From Tremella fuciformis (taxonomy: Eukaryota; Basidiomycota; Tremellomycetes; Tremellales; Tremellaceae), in assembly GCA_032768795.1 (NCBI GenBank), contig CP136498.1:1-64000 (forward strand): DNA of 64,000 nucleotides, in the 5' to 3' direction. The notes beneath the pieces were generated by a model. That model was not told the origin of the DNA. It worked only from the letters and a program-made list of their open reading frames with translations, and searched no databases. This document shows, in pieces, positions 1-8,918 of the stretch (positions within the stretch are counted from its first letter, which is position 1; every line of letters starts with the position of its first letter). Both the position numbers and the translations under genes were made by a program.

Positions 1-253
1 TAACCCCTAACCCCCTAACCCCCTAACCCCCTAACCCCCTAACCCCCTAACCCCCTAACCCCCTAACCCCCTAACCCCCTAACCCCCTAACCCCCTAACC
101 CCCTAACCCCCTAACCCCCTAACCCCCTAACCCCCTAACCCCCTAACCCCCTAACCCCCTAACCCCCTAACCCCCTAACCCCCTAACCCCTAACCCCCTA
201 ACCCCCTAACCCCCTAACCCCCTAACCCCCTAACCCCCTAACCCCCTAACCCC
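1..253. repeat. Telomere, (TAACCCCC)n C-strand
   Basis: About 32 head-to-tail copies of TAACCCCC, so the G-strand repeat is TTAGGGGG and the chromosome end lies to the left. A few units are the 4-C variant TAACCCC: the first unit, one near 186, and the last unit at 247-253, which abuts the element. This repeat is known from Cryptococcus and relatives. The array is uninterrupted. Confidence 0.98.
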
Positions 254-330
254 TAAGGCCTAGGCTGTGCAGATGACTCATCTCCTCCCTGAGATCCCAC
301 CGTGCCATGCGGGTTGCTCAGGGCCGGCCC

Positions 331-489
331 ATTGGTGACAAAGCAAGTCACACGCCACCATAGCTTGAGGCATTTATCTCATTGGCCAGGCTAAATCCCT
401 CACTCGAGGCATTTCTCTCATTGGCCAGAGCAAGCGGCAGCTGACCAATCAGCCAGGCCTCGCCTCCACCTCGGCTCATAGCATAAATA
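331..489 (+). promoter_or_regulatory. CCAAT-box cluster and TATA-like promoter of unit 1
   Basis: CCAAT pentamers occur at 331-335, 381-385 and 420-424 (all on the minus strand) and at 445-449 (plus strand). The 381 and 420 boxes lie inside a direct duplication of about 26 bp with a 39-40 bp step (GAGGCATTT...CTCATTGGCCAG). A TATA-like CATAAATA follows at 482-489, and then a pyrimidine-rich CTCACTCACTCACCA stretch suited to transcription initiation. This is the architecture of an RNA polymerase II promoter firing toward the centromere. Confidence 0.6.
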
Positions 490-649
490 CCCCCCTCTCC
501 TTCTCCTCCTTCTCCATCCATCTCACTCACTCACTCACCATCCTTGGTAGGAGTCCACTCTTCTCTTGCTGCAGCTGCTGACCACACAGACACACCTACT
601 CAACACACTCAACCTCGTACACCAGCACATCTGTCTCTTTCTCTGCACA

Positions 650-1332
650 GTGAGTCTCTCCTTCCCCCCTCCCTTCCCCCCTCCTCCTCTCTTCCCCATC
701 CCTCCTCTGTCTACCATACACTCCAGGCAGTGTTTTGGGGAGCTCTCATCACCTACACCCTTCCAAGCCTGGATCCTGCATGCCTCTCCAGATATGTCTG
801 TGACCATTGGCCTCTGCACCAGCACCTATCACAAGCCACTCTCATGTTGGCCTCTGTGCATGGGTTTGAGGAAATGTAGCTCTGTTGAGATGTCTCCTGC
901 TGAGGCTGGCTCATGCTCTGCGCTGGTCATGCACCTTGTCTGCCACTTCACAAGGACAGCTCTTTGCTGGGTCTGAAAGAACATTGGCTTCAACAGCCTT
1001 TGTCTCTTGTGCAGCCAGTAGGAGTGGGTCTGGGCAATAGACAATGACATCAGTAACAAAACACACACCTGTATGGGAACAGGCCTCAGAGTGTAATGCT
1101 CTGAGGTCAGACAGAGGCTGGTGATCTGCTCTGGCATGACCTACAGTAAGGGGTTATGCTGGTTCAGATTGCTGGACAAGGATGGCTGGGTTGGGCTTCT
1201 CTATGAGGCCCTTCATCAGACTGACCAGGTTGACTCAAAAGTCTTCATTGGCACTGCCCTGTGTGCAGTTACAGTTGGAATCACAATCATTACTAACTGT
1301 TTCTCTTATCTTGGGCTTCACTTACTTAGCAG
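650..1332 (+). other. Probable spliced 5' leader of the OTU gene, unit 1
   Basis: A consensus donor GTGAGT lies at 650-655, just after a likely first exon. A perfect TACTAAC branch site lies at 1291-1297, followed by a pyrimidine-rich tract and acceptors TAG (ending 1329) and CAG (ending 1332), ten bases before the start codon at 1342. A further possible donor, GTAAGG, is near 1146, so the interval may hold one long intron or two shorter ones. Nothing in it reads as a long protein. Both full units retain the same sequence. Confidence 0.45.
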
Positions 1333-1341
1333 ACCACAGCC

Positions 1342-3582
1342 ATGGCTCCAACTCGAACTCTGCGGCGGTCGGCTCGACTCAACCCTATTCAGCGTACTAG
1401 GATGATCATGGACTGTGTCCTGATTACTAGGAGGCAGCCACAGCCTCTTCTGGTCGCTTCAGAGCTTCCTCAGCCATCTCCCATTACACATAGATCATTG
1501 TCTCCAGCCTTATCCACCAATGCACCATCCTCAAATGACGATTACCGCGAAAAGTCTGTCGATGATGGCGAGACATTAGCAGCACTTCCAGCCAGCTCAG
1601 CACAAGTTCAATCGGTTACAGCACTGCCCAGTGATCGATTCAATCATCTCCTCGATAATCTATTACCCAAGGATTACGATCTCGACAAATATGAATACGC
1701 TCTTACGCCAAACGCTTACGACCGACGCTTCGGTAATCCCTCGGCCCTTGTCCAGCTAGTATCTCACATGCCTCGGACATTACCATCGATTGCATTAGGC
1801 GACGGTCCACGGCAATGGACTTTACTTGCATCGAGCGTCCACCAGATATGGGTCAAGACATCGATCAAAGAAGGCTTCTTCAAGGCTTTGAAGCAATGGC
1901 AAATAGCTCAGCCTGGCAAGTATGCTAATCAAGGCAGTATCGGTCGCGTCATAGTCCCAGCCAGACTCTTTACAGAGTGCCTCAGAGCAGCCAAATGCAG
2001 AGTTATGTATTTGAAAGCCTACGGGCAGAAAATGCCATTACTGGAGCGATTCATGCCTTACGAATTAGCCCAAGTCGATCATCCGCTTGCAAAGTACAAC
2101 TCTTGGGACATCGGCAGGTCATTTGAGTCGCCTTTCATTTGGCTATTCTCTCCGATTACAGCTGGATCAACCTTCGACACGTATCCGATGATTATACCAG
2201 CCTCACTCGATTACGGATCGGTCCAGGCTCAACTTCGATACAACAATACCGACTTTGCGATCAAGATATACCCTCGGCTTGTCCATGCTATCAAATCACT
2301 CAATAGCCAGCTTGGTAATGCCATTCCCACTACAACTCGAGGTGTCCGGACACAAGGCAAATCGACAATGGAAGTAATACAAGCACTATCCGGATTACCT
2401 CAGAACGAATTAGAAGGCCTTCGGATTGAAGTCACAGTACAAGCACCAACACTTGCAGCAGCCTTTGCAATGGTAAAAGCGACGCCATTCCTCGATCCAG
2501 CCTTTTGGCTTAACCCGGATCGCTTCGATTCCCGGCTCGAATACCTCAAGCTTGATGCAAAGATAATGACGGTGCAGACATTACTTGCAAATGCCAACTG
2601 GATGCACGAGCAAGCTACTCTATTGGGTCATCTGCAGGGCCAAAACACCGGCAAACCGACTCGATTACAAGTGCAATGCCTTGTTGATCTGCTTGCGGCA
2701 ATTGGCTGGAATAAAGGATTACGAGCTGTCACCAAATCATTAGCAGCCAATGCTTGGTGGTCAAATACCTCGGAGATTACAACAGAGCTTGGAATACTTG
2801 ACCATCTCAATGCAACATTCAATACAAATGATCGGCGTAATCAGTTGATACAACTTATACGGTCGAAATCGACATACGGCTACATTCCTTGTCAAATCAA
2901 CCCTACCGATTCATCTCACCGATATCAAATGAACAACAAGGAGTATATGGCTCTTCGATGTGGCAATAAGCATTGTCGGCACAAAATCAACCGGAGCCAA
3001 GCTATGCGATGGTTTGCCCAGCTTGTCACCGATGGCATAGTACCACGAGCCGAAGTAGGCTATTCGGAGCCGGCAGCATTACCTCAAGTCTCAACCCAGC
3101 AGGAAGCGACTCAGCCATTTGTCCAAGGACGATTCGAATTGCCAAGTCGTAATCAGCTTACTCGACTTGACGGTCAGCCGGTATTCTACCGTACGAACTG
3201 GATCAAGGGAGATGGTAATTGCATGTTCGCCGCAATAGTCAAAGCACTTGGAATACCACGCTTGACACATCTCGGAGCAAGGCGGGCAGCAGTGGCTTAT
3301 GCTCGGAAGTTCCAAGATGACTTCTTCCCATTTCTAGAGAGTCAAAGCGAGTCAATGGGTGCATACCTCAGGCGTATGGGCAAGGCGGGGACATGGGGTG
3401 ACGACTTGATGCTTAAGGCCTTGAGTGGGGCATACAATGTCAAGATCAGAGTCTACAAGCGGCATAATGATGGCAGCCATCAGTGGTATGAGATAGGAGA
3501 AGGTGAGGATAGTATTGGCCTTTACTTAGCAAGTGAGCATTATGAGAACTTAGTAACTGCAGATGAGTTGTTTGGTAGATAG
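1342..3582 (+). CDS. 746-aa protein with C-terminal OTU cysteine protease domain, copy 1
   Basis: The only long gene of the element. The ATG at 1342 follows an acceptor-like CAG and sits in a CAGCCATGG context. Residues 1-610 match no family I recognise. The N terminus is basic (RRSAR) and there is a weak CxxxxC pair near residue 550. Residues about 610-746 form an OTU (ovarian tumour) fold: GDGNC with Asp624 and nucleophile Cys627, a central WGDDLMLKALS helix and strand region, and SEHY with catalytic His733. OTU enzymes cut ubiquitin from proteins, and OTU domains also occur inside some Helitron and non-LTR retroelement polyproteins. All triad positions are present, so activity is plausible. 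There is no signal peptide or membrane segment. The fold assignment is strong; the role in the element is unknown. It could be a host-directed deubiquitinase or a polyprotein-type processing protease. Confidence 0.88.
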   Translation: MAPTRTLRRSARLNPIQRTRMIMDCVLITRRQPQPLLVASELPQPSPITHRSLSPALSTNAPSSNDDYREKSVDDGETLAALPASSAQVQSVTALPSDRFNHLLDNLLPKDYDLDKYEYALTPNAYDRRFGNPSALVQLVSHMPRTLPSIALGDGPRQWTLLASSVHQIWVKTSIKEGFFKALKQWQIAQPGKYANQGSIGRVIVPARLFTECLRAAKCRVMYLKAYGQKMPLLERFMPYELAQVDHPLAKYNSWDIGRSFESPFIWLFSPITAGSTFDTYPMIIPASLDYGSVQAQLRYNNTDFAIKIYPRLVHAIKSLNSQLGNAIPTTTRGVRTQGKSTMEVIQALSGLPQNELEGLRIEVTVQAPTLAAAFAMVKATPFLDPAFWLNPDRFDSRLEYLKLDAKIMTVQTLLANANWMHEQATLLGHLQGQNTGKPTRLQVQCLVDLLAAIGWNKGLRAVTKSLAANAWWSNTSEITTELGILDHLNATFNTNDRRNQLIQLIRSKSTYGYIPCQINPTDSSHRYQMNNKEYMALRCGNKHCRHKINRSQAMRWFAQLVTDGIVPRAEVGYSEPAALPQVSTQQEATQPFVQGRFELPSRNQLTRLDGQPVFYRTNWIKGDGNCMFAAIVKALGIPRLTHLGARRAAVAYARKFQDDFFPFLESQSESMGAYLRRMGKAGTWGDDLMLKALSGAYNVKIRVYKRHNDGSHQWYEIGEGEDSIGLYLASEHYENLVTADELFGR

Positions 3583-3619
3583 ATGCATTTGACTCTCTCA
3601 GTTCTCAAGTAAGTGAGAA

Positions 3620-5250
3620 ATGAGTCAGAGATTCGGAACCAGCTTGTCAAACTGTGTATAGTAATGGGCATTAGACTTGCGAAATAAATTTATCCAACTG
3701 CGGAAAAAGCTCCAAGGGTCCCCCCTTGGGCAGTTGTGCCGGGTTACGGGTGGGGATAGCTCCGCCAGTTTTGCTCCAATTAGAAAACAAGTGAGAGATT
3801 TGGAATCAGCTCGTCAAATTGTGTATGCTAATGGGCATTAGACTTGCCAAATAATTTTATCCAGCTGCGGAAAAAGCTCCAAGGGTCCCCCCTTGGGCAG
3901 TCAAGCTTGGTTACGTGTGGGGATAGCTCGGCCAGTTTCGCTCCGTTCAGAAAACGGGTGAGAGATTCAGAATCAGCTCTTTGAATAGAGTATAGTACCA
4001 ACCATTAGACTTGCAGAATAAATTTATCCAGCGCCGGAAAAAGCTGCAAGGGTCCCCCCTTGCGCAGGTGTGCTCGGTTACGGGAGGGGGTAGCTCCGCC
4101 AGTTCTGCTCCGATCGGAAAACGGGTGAGAGATTCAGAATCAGCTCGCCAAACTGAGTATAGTAGTAAGCATTACAATCGAAGAAGACAGTCATCAAGGG
4201 GGGCAAAAGTCAATAAGCCATTTGACAGACATAAGATCCAAAAAGTGTACCCCAACCAGGAATCGAACCTAGTCACAGCCAAATTAGGGCAGACAGCACC
4301 CTACAGCGGGCCGAAATGACACTAACCACTGTGTCAAACCAGAGGGGTGAAGGTCTGCTGAGTTTTACTTGCCTATATTGGGTTACACATAATACATGCT
4401 AAGTGGCACATAGCTCCGCCACTTTTGCTCCGATCAGTAAATGGGTTAGAGATTCTTAATCAGCTTGTCAAATAGTGTATAGTGCCGACCATTAGACTCG
4501 CAGAATAAATTTATCCAGCGCCGGAAAAAGCTGCAATGGTCCCCCCTTGGGCAGACGTACTGGTCTTTCGGAGGGATTAACTCCGCCAGTTCTGCTCTGA
4601 TCTGGTAATGGGTTAGAGATTCTTGATCAGCTCGTCAAATAGTGTATAGTACCAACCTTTAGACTTGCAGAATAAATTTATCCAGCACCGGAAAAAGCTA
4701 CAAGGGTCCCCCCTTGGGCAGTCGAGCTGGGTTACGGGTGGGGTTAGCTCGGCCAGTTTTGCTCCGATTGGAAAACGAGTGAGAGATTTGGAATCAGCTC
4801 GTCAAACTGAGTATAGTACCAACCATTAGACTTGCAGAATAATTTTATCCAGCACCGGAAAAAGCTACAAGGGTCCCCCCTTGGGCAGTCGAGCTGGGTT
4901 ACGGGTGGGGATAGCTCGGCCAGTTTTGCTCCGATCGGAAAACGAGTGAGAGATTTGGAATCAGCTCGTCAAACTGAGTATAGTACCAACCATTAGACTT
5001 GCAGAATAATTTTATCCAGCACCGGAAAAAGCTACAAGGGTCCCCCCTTGGGCAGACGTACTGGTCTTTCGGAGGGATTAACTCCGCCAGTTTCGCTCCG
5101 ATCCGGGAATGGGTTAGAGATTCTTAATCGGCTCGTCAAATAGAGTATAGTAGCACCCTTCACATCACAAAAATAATTTCACTCACAACCAGCAAACTCC
5201 AAGGGTCCCCCCTTGGGCCATATGAGCTCCAAGGGTCCCCCCTTGGACCG
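3620..5250 (+). repeat. 167-bp subrepeat array with 18-nt hairpins, unit 1
   Basis: Degenerate tandem repeats follow the OTU gene. Each carries TTAGACTTGC, AATAAA or AATAATTTTATCC, GGAAAAAGCT, the hairpin CCAAGGGTCCCCCCTTGG and GCTCCGCCAGTTTTGCTCCG. Hairpins start at 3712, 3879, 4046, 4533, 4700, 4867, 5034, 5199 and 5229, so the step is exactly 167 bp for five of eight intervals. The 487-bp interval (4046-4533) contains a tRNA-like insert. The hairpin has 7-bp arms and a 4-nt loop, and the 4046 copy swaps its outermost pair from C-G to G-C. The AATAAA motifs could serve as poly(A) signals for the OTU mRNA. Confidence 0.9.
4240..4348 (-). tRNA. tRNA-like Pol III unit in unit 1 (isotype unresolved)
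   Basis: On the minus strand there is an A box (TGACACAGTGG at 4336-4326) forming a 6-bp D-type stem TGACAC/GTGTCA. A perfect B box GGTTCGATTCC lies at 4269-4259 inside a 5-bp T-arm, and a TTTTT terminator at 4244-4240. The A-to-B spacing is 56 nt, longer than an intron-less tRNA. The 3' acceptor strand TTGGGGT (4255-4249) could pair only five bases with ACCCC near 4348, and seven extra bases then separate it from the D arm. No anticodon arm folds convincingly. It is best read as a degenerate tRNA gene or a tRNA-derived Pol III unit. Confidence 0.45.
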
Positions 5251-5537
5251 TTTTACATGAAGTCAGGGATGCATGCGAGAGTCATCCCAGATATATTTGG
5301 GACCATATTAGGCTACTTACTTCGACAATCAACTCAATATTCCAATTACTGACCGCGTCACAGCCAACCAAAGTCAAATACCCAGCCAACTTTGGATGCC
5401 CGTAAATCCGTCAGTTTTTACCCGATCGGGAAGATCATTACATTTACGAATAGCTCTTTTGTCGAACTTTTTGAATCCAAAAAAAAATTTCAAAAAATCT
5501 CGATGCGCGAGAAAGTCCCCCCCCCAGGACCTGCCTG
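5251..5537 (+). other. 3' terminal region of unit 1
   Basis: Non-coding. It holds an A-rich run (about 5479-5497), a perfect 5-bp stem TCTCG/CGAGA with loop ATGCG at 5498-5512, a C-run, and the terminal CCTG that meets the telomeric seed. The same end is conserved in unit 2 and, with substitutions, in truncated unit 3 (hairpin 11,468-11,482). The 3' end is therefore fixed while the 5' end varies. Confidence 0.6.
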
Positions 5538-5552
5538 TAACCCCCTAACCCC
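5538..5552. repeat. Interstitial telomeric seed between units 1 and 2
   Basis: One TAACCCCC followed by one TAACCCC, then TAAGG of unit 2. The same variant order precedes unit 1 at the end of the telomere (239-253). Confidence 0.95.
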
Positions 5553-5629
5553 TAAGGCCTAGGCTGTGCAGATGACTCATCTCCTCCCTGAGATCCCACC
5601 GTGCCATGCGGGTTGCTCAGGGCCGGCCC

Positions 5630-5788
5630 ATTGGTGACAAAGCAAGTCACACGCCACCATAGCTTGAGGCATTTATCTCATTGGCCAGGCTAAATCCCTC
5701 ACTCGAGGCATTTCTCTCATTGGCCAGAGCAAGCGGCAGCTGACCAATCAGCCAGGCCTCGCCTCCACCTCGGCTCATAGCATAAATA
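5630..5788 (+). promoter_or_regulatory. CCAAT-box cluster and TATA-like promoter of unit 2
   Basis: Identical copy of the unit 1 promoter: CCAAT boxes at 5630-5634, 5680-5684, 5719-5723 and 5744-5748, and CATAAATA at 5781-5788. Its presence inside the array means the internal OTU gene should be transcribable independently of the terminal one. Confidence 0.6.
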
Positions 5789-5948
5789 CCCCCCTCTCCT
5801 TCTCCTCCTTCTCCATCCATCTCACTCACTCACTCACCATCCTTGGTAGGAGTCCACTCTTCTCTTGCTGCAGCTGCTGACCACACAGACACACCTACTC
5901 AACACACTCAACCTCGTACACCAGCACATCTGTCTCTTTCTCTGCACA

Positions 5949-6631
5949 GTGAGTCTCTCCTTCCCCCCTCCCTTCCCCCCTCCTCCTCTCTTCCCCATCC
6001 CTCCTCTGTCTACCATACACTCCAGGCAGTGTTTTGGGGAGCTCTCATCACCTACACCCTTCCAAGCCTGGATCCTGCATGCCTCTCCAGATATGTCTGT
6101 GACCATTGGCCTCTGCACCAGCACCTATCACAAGCCACTCTCATGTTGGCCTCTGTGCATGGGTTTGAGGAAATGTAGCTCTGTTGAGATGTCTCCTGCT
6201 GAGGCTGGCTCATGCTCTGCGCTGGTCATGCACCTTGTCTGCCACTTCACAAGGACAGCTCTTTGCTGGGTCTGAAAGAACATTGGCTTCAACAGCCTTT
6301 GTCTCTTGTGCAGCCAGTAGGAGTGGGTCTGGGCAATAGACAATGACATCAGTAACAAAACACACACCTGTATGGGAACAGGCCTCAGAGTGTAATGCTC
6401 TGAGGTCAGACAGAGGCTGGTGATCTGCTCTGGCATGACCTACAGTAAGGGGTTATGCTGGTTCAGATTGCTGGACAAGGATGGCTGGGTTGGGCTTCTC
6501 TATGAGGCCCTTCATCAGACTGACCAGGTTGACTCAAAAGTCTTCATTGGCACTGCCCTGTGTGCAGTTACAGTTGGAATCACAATCATTACTAACTGTT
6601 TCTCTTATCTTGGGCTTCACTTACTTAGCAG
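5949..6631 (+). other. Probable spliced 5' leader of the OTU gene, unit 2
   Basis: Copy of the unit 1 leader with donor GTGAGT at 5949, TACTAAC at 6590-6596 and acceptor CAG ending at 6631. The intron-like sequence is retained. Confidence 0.45.
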
Positions 6632-6640
6632 ACCACAGCC

Positions 6641-8881
6641 ATGGCTCCAACTCGAACTCTGCGGCGGTCGGCTCGACTCAACCCTATTCAGCGTACTAGG
6701 ATGATCATGGACTGTGTCCTGATTACTAGGAGGCAGCCACAGCCTCTTCTGGTCGCTTCAGAGCTTCCTCAGCCATCTCCCATTACACATAGATCATTGT
6801 CTCCAGCCTTATCCACCAATGCACCATCCTCAAATGACGATTACCGCGAAAAGTCTGTCGATGATGGCGAGACATTAGCAGCACTTCCAGCCAGCTCAGC
6901 ACAAGTTCAATCGGTTACAGCACTGCCCAGTGATCGATTCAATCATCTCCTCGATAATCTATTACCCAAGGATTACGATCTCGACAAATATGAATACGCT
7001 CTTACGCCAAACGCTTACGACCGACGCTTCGGTAATCCCTCGGCCCTTGTCCAGCTAGTATCTCACATGCCTCGGACATTACCATCGATTGCATTAGGCG
7101 ACGGTCCACGGCAATGGACTTTACTTGCATCGAGCGTCCACCAGATATGGGTCAAGACATCGATCAAAGAAGGCTTCTTCAAGGCTTTGAAGCAATGGCA
7201 AATAGCTCAGCCTGGCAAGTATGCTAATCAAGGCAGTATCGGTCGCGTCATAGTCCCAGCCAGACTCTTTACAGAGTGCCTCAGAGCAGCCAAATGCAGA
7301 GTTATGTATTTGAAAGCCTACGGGCAGAAAATGCCATTACTGGAGCGATTCATGCCTTACGAATTAGCCCAAGTCGATCATCCGCTTGCAAAGTACAACT
7401 CTTGGGACATCGGCAGGTCATTTGAGTCGCCTTTCATTTGGCTATTCTCTCCGATTACAGCTGGATCAACCTTCGACACGTATCCGATGATTATACCAGC
7501 CTCACTCGATTACGGATCGGTCCAGGCTCAACTTCGATACAACAATACCGACTTTGCGATCAAGATATACCCTCGGCTTGTCCATGCTATCAAATCACTC
7601 AATAGCCAGCTTGGTAATGCCATTCCCACTACAACTCGAGGTGTCCGGACACAAGGCAAATCGACAATGGAAGTAATACAAGCACTATCCGGATTACCTC
7701 AGAACGAATTAGAAGGCCTTCGGATTGAAGTCACAGTACAAGCACCAACACTTGCAGCAGCCTTTGCAATGGTAAAAGCGACGCCATTCCTCGATCCAGC
7801 CTTTTGGCTTAACCCGGATCGCTTCGATTCCCGGCTCGAATACCTCAAGCTTGATGCAAAGATAATGACGGTGCAGACATTACTTGCAAATGCCAACTGG
7901 ATGCACGAGCAAGCTACTCTATTGGGTCATCTGCAGGGCCAAAACACCGGCAAACCGACTCGATTACAAGTGCAATGCCTTGTTGATCTGCTTGCGGCAA
8001 TTGGCTGGAATAAAGGATTACGAGCTGTCACCAAATCATTAGCAGCCAATGCTTGGTGGTCAAATACCTCGGAGATTACAACAGAGCTTGGAATACTTGA
8101 CCATCTCAATGCAACATTCAATACAAATGATCGGCGTAATCAGTTGATACAACTTATACGGTCGAAATCGACATACGGCTACATTCCTTGTCAAATCAAC
8201 CCTACCGATTCATCTCACCGATATCAAATGAACAACAAGGAGTATATGGCTCTTCGATGTGGCAATAAGCATTGTCGGCACAAAATCAACCGGAGCCAAG
8301 CTATGCGATGGTTTGCCCAGCTTGTCACCGATGGCATAGTACCACGAGCCGAAGTAGGCTATTCGGAGCCGGCAGCATTACCTCAAGTCTCAACCCAGCA
8401 GGAAGCGACTCAGCCATTTGTCCAAGGACGATTCGAATTGCCAAGTCGTAATCAGCTTACTCGACTTGACGGTCAGCCGGTATTCTACCGTACGAACTGG
8501 ATCAAGGGAGATGGTAATTGCATGTTCGCCGCAATAGTCAAAGCACTTGGAATACCACGCTTGACACATCTCGGAGCAAGGCGGGCAGCAGTGGCTTATG
8601 CTCGGAAGTTCCAAGATGACTTCTTCCCATTTCTAGAGAGTCAAAGCGAGTCAATGGGTGCATACCTCAGGCGTATGGGCAAGGCGGGGACATGGGGTGA
8701 CGACTTGATGCTTAAGGCCTTGAGTGGGGCATACAATGTCAAGATCAGAGTCTACAAGCGGCATAATGATGGCAGCCATCAGTGGTATGAGATAGGAGAA
8801 GGTGAGGATAGTATTGGCCTTTACTTAGCAAGTGAGCATTATGAGAACTTAGTAACTGCAGATGAGTTGTTTGGTAGATAG
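6641..8881 (+). CDS. 746-aa protein with C-terminal OTU cysteine protease domain, copy 2
   Basis: The amino-acid sequence is identical to the copy at 1342-3582, with the same start context, the same Asp624/Cys627/His733 OTU residues and the same stop. Perfect identity including flanking non-coding sequence implies very recent duplication or ongoing gene conversion, rather than separate selection on the protein. Neither copy has a frameshift, so both are potentially expressed. Confidence 0.88.
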   Translation: MAPTRTLRRSARLNPIQRTRMIMDCVLITRRQPQPLLVASELPQPSPITHRSLSPALSTNAPSSNDDYREKSVDDGETLAALPASSAQVQSVTALPSDRFNHLLDNLLPKDYDLDKYEYALTPNAYDRRFGNPSALVQLVSHMPRTLPSIALGDGPRQWTLLASSVHQIWVKTSIKEGFFKALKQWQIAQPGKYANQGSIGRVIVPARLFTECLRAAKCRVMYLKAYGQKMPLLERFMPYELAQVDHPLAKYNSWDIGRSFESPFIWLFSPITAGSTFDTYPMIIPASLDYGSVQAQLRYNNTDFAIKIYPRLVHAIKSLNSQLGNAIPTTTRGVRTQGKSTMEVIQALSGLPQNELEGLRIEVTVQAPTLAAAFAMVKATPFLDPAFWLNPDRFDSRLEYLKLDAKIMTVQTLLANANWMHEQATLLGHLQGQNTGKPTRLQVQCLVDLLAAIGWNKGLRAVTKSLAANAWWSNTSEITTELGILDHLNATFNTNDRRNQLIQLIRSKSTYGYIPCQINPTDSSHRYQMNNKEYMALRCGNKHCRHKINRSQAMRWFAQLVTDGIVPRAEVGYSEPAALPQVSTQQEATQPFVQGRFELPSRNQLTRLDGQPVFYRTNWIKGDGNCMFAAIVKALGIPRLTHLGARRAAVAYARKFQDDFFPFLESQSESMGAYLRRMGKAGTWGDDLMLKALSGAYNVKIRVYKRHNDGSHQWYEIGEGEDSIGLYLASEHYENLVTADELFGR

Positions 8882-8918
8882 ATGCATTTGACTCTCTCAG
8901 TTCTCAAGTAAGTGAGAA

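Larger units (their letters stand above)
254..5537 (+). mobile_element. Telomere-associated OTU element, full unit 1
   Basis: A 5284-bp unit bounded on both sides by telomeric repeats. It begins at TAAGGCCTAGG directly after the telomere and ends at CCTG directly before a two-repeat telomeric seed. In order it holds four CCAAT boxes and a TATA-like site (331-489), a C/T-rich leader with probable splice sites (650-1332), one long gene (1342-3582), a 167-bp subrepeat tail (3620-5250) and an A-rich terminus with a small hairpin (5498-5512). Its 5' end faces the chromosome terminus. An identical unit follows at +5299 bp. No reverse transcriptase, integrase, transposase, helicase or Rep is visible. 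It could be a non-autonomous telomere-targeted retroelement, a Y'-like element spread by recombination, or both. Confidence 0.75.

Noticed and set aside
348..1405. Several 60-136 aa frames on both strands of the element leader
   Set aside because: They overlap each other, have odd composition from CT-rich DNA and coincide with promoter and intron signals.
4011..4319. A 102-aa plus-strand frame within the 167-bp array and its copy at 9310-9618
   Set aside because: It is made of subrepeat sequence and runs across the tRNA-like unit. No homologous frame exists in the other subrepeats.
4240..4348. Calling a functional tRNA with a named isotype
   Set aside because: The acceptor stem pairs only partly, spacing to the D arm is wrong and no 5-bp/7-nt anticodon arm folds. 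Candidate anticodons GTA, GTC and AAT all fail.
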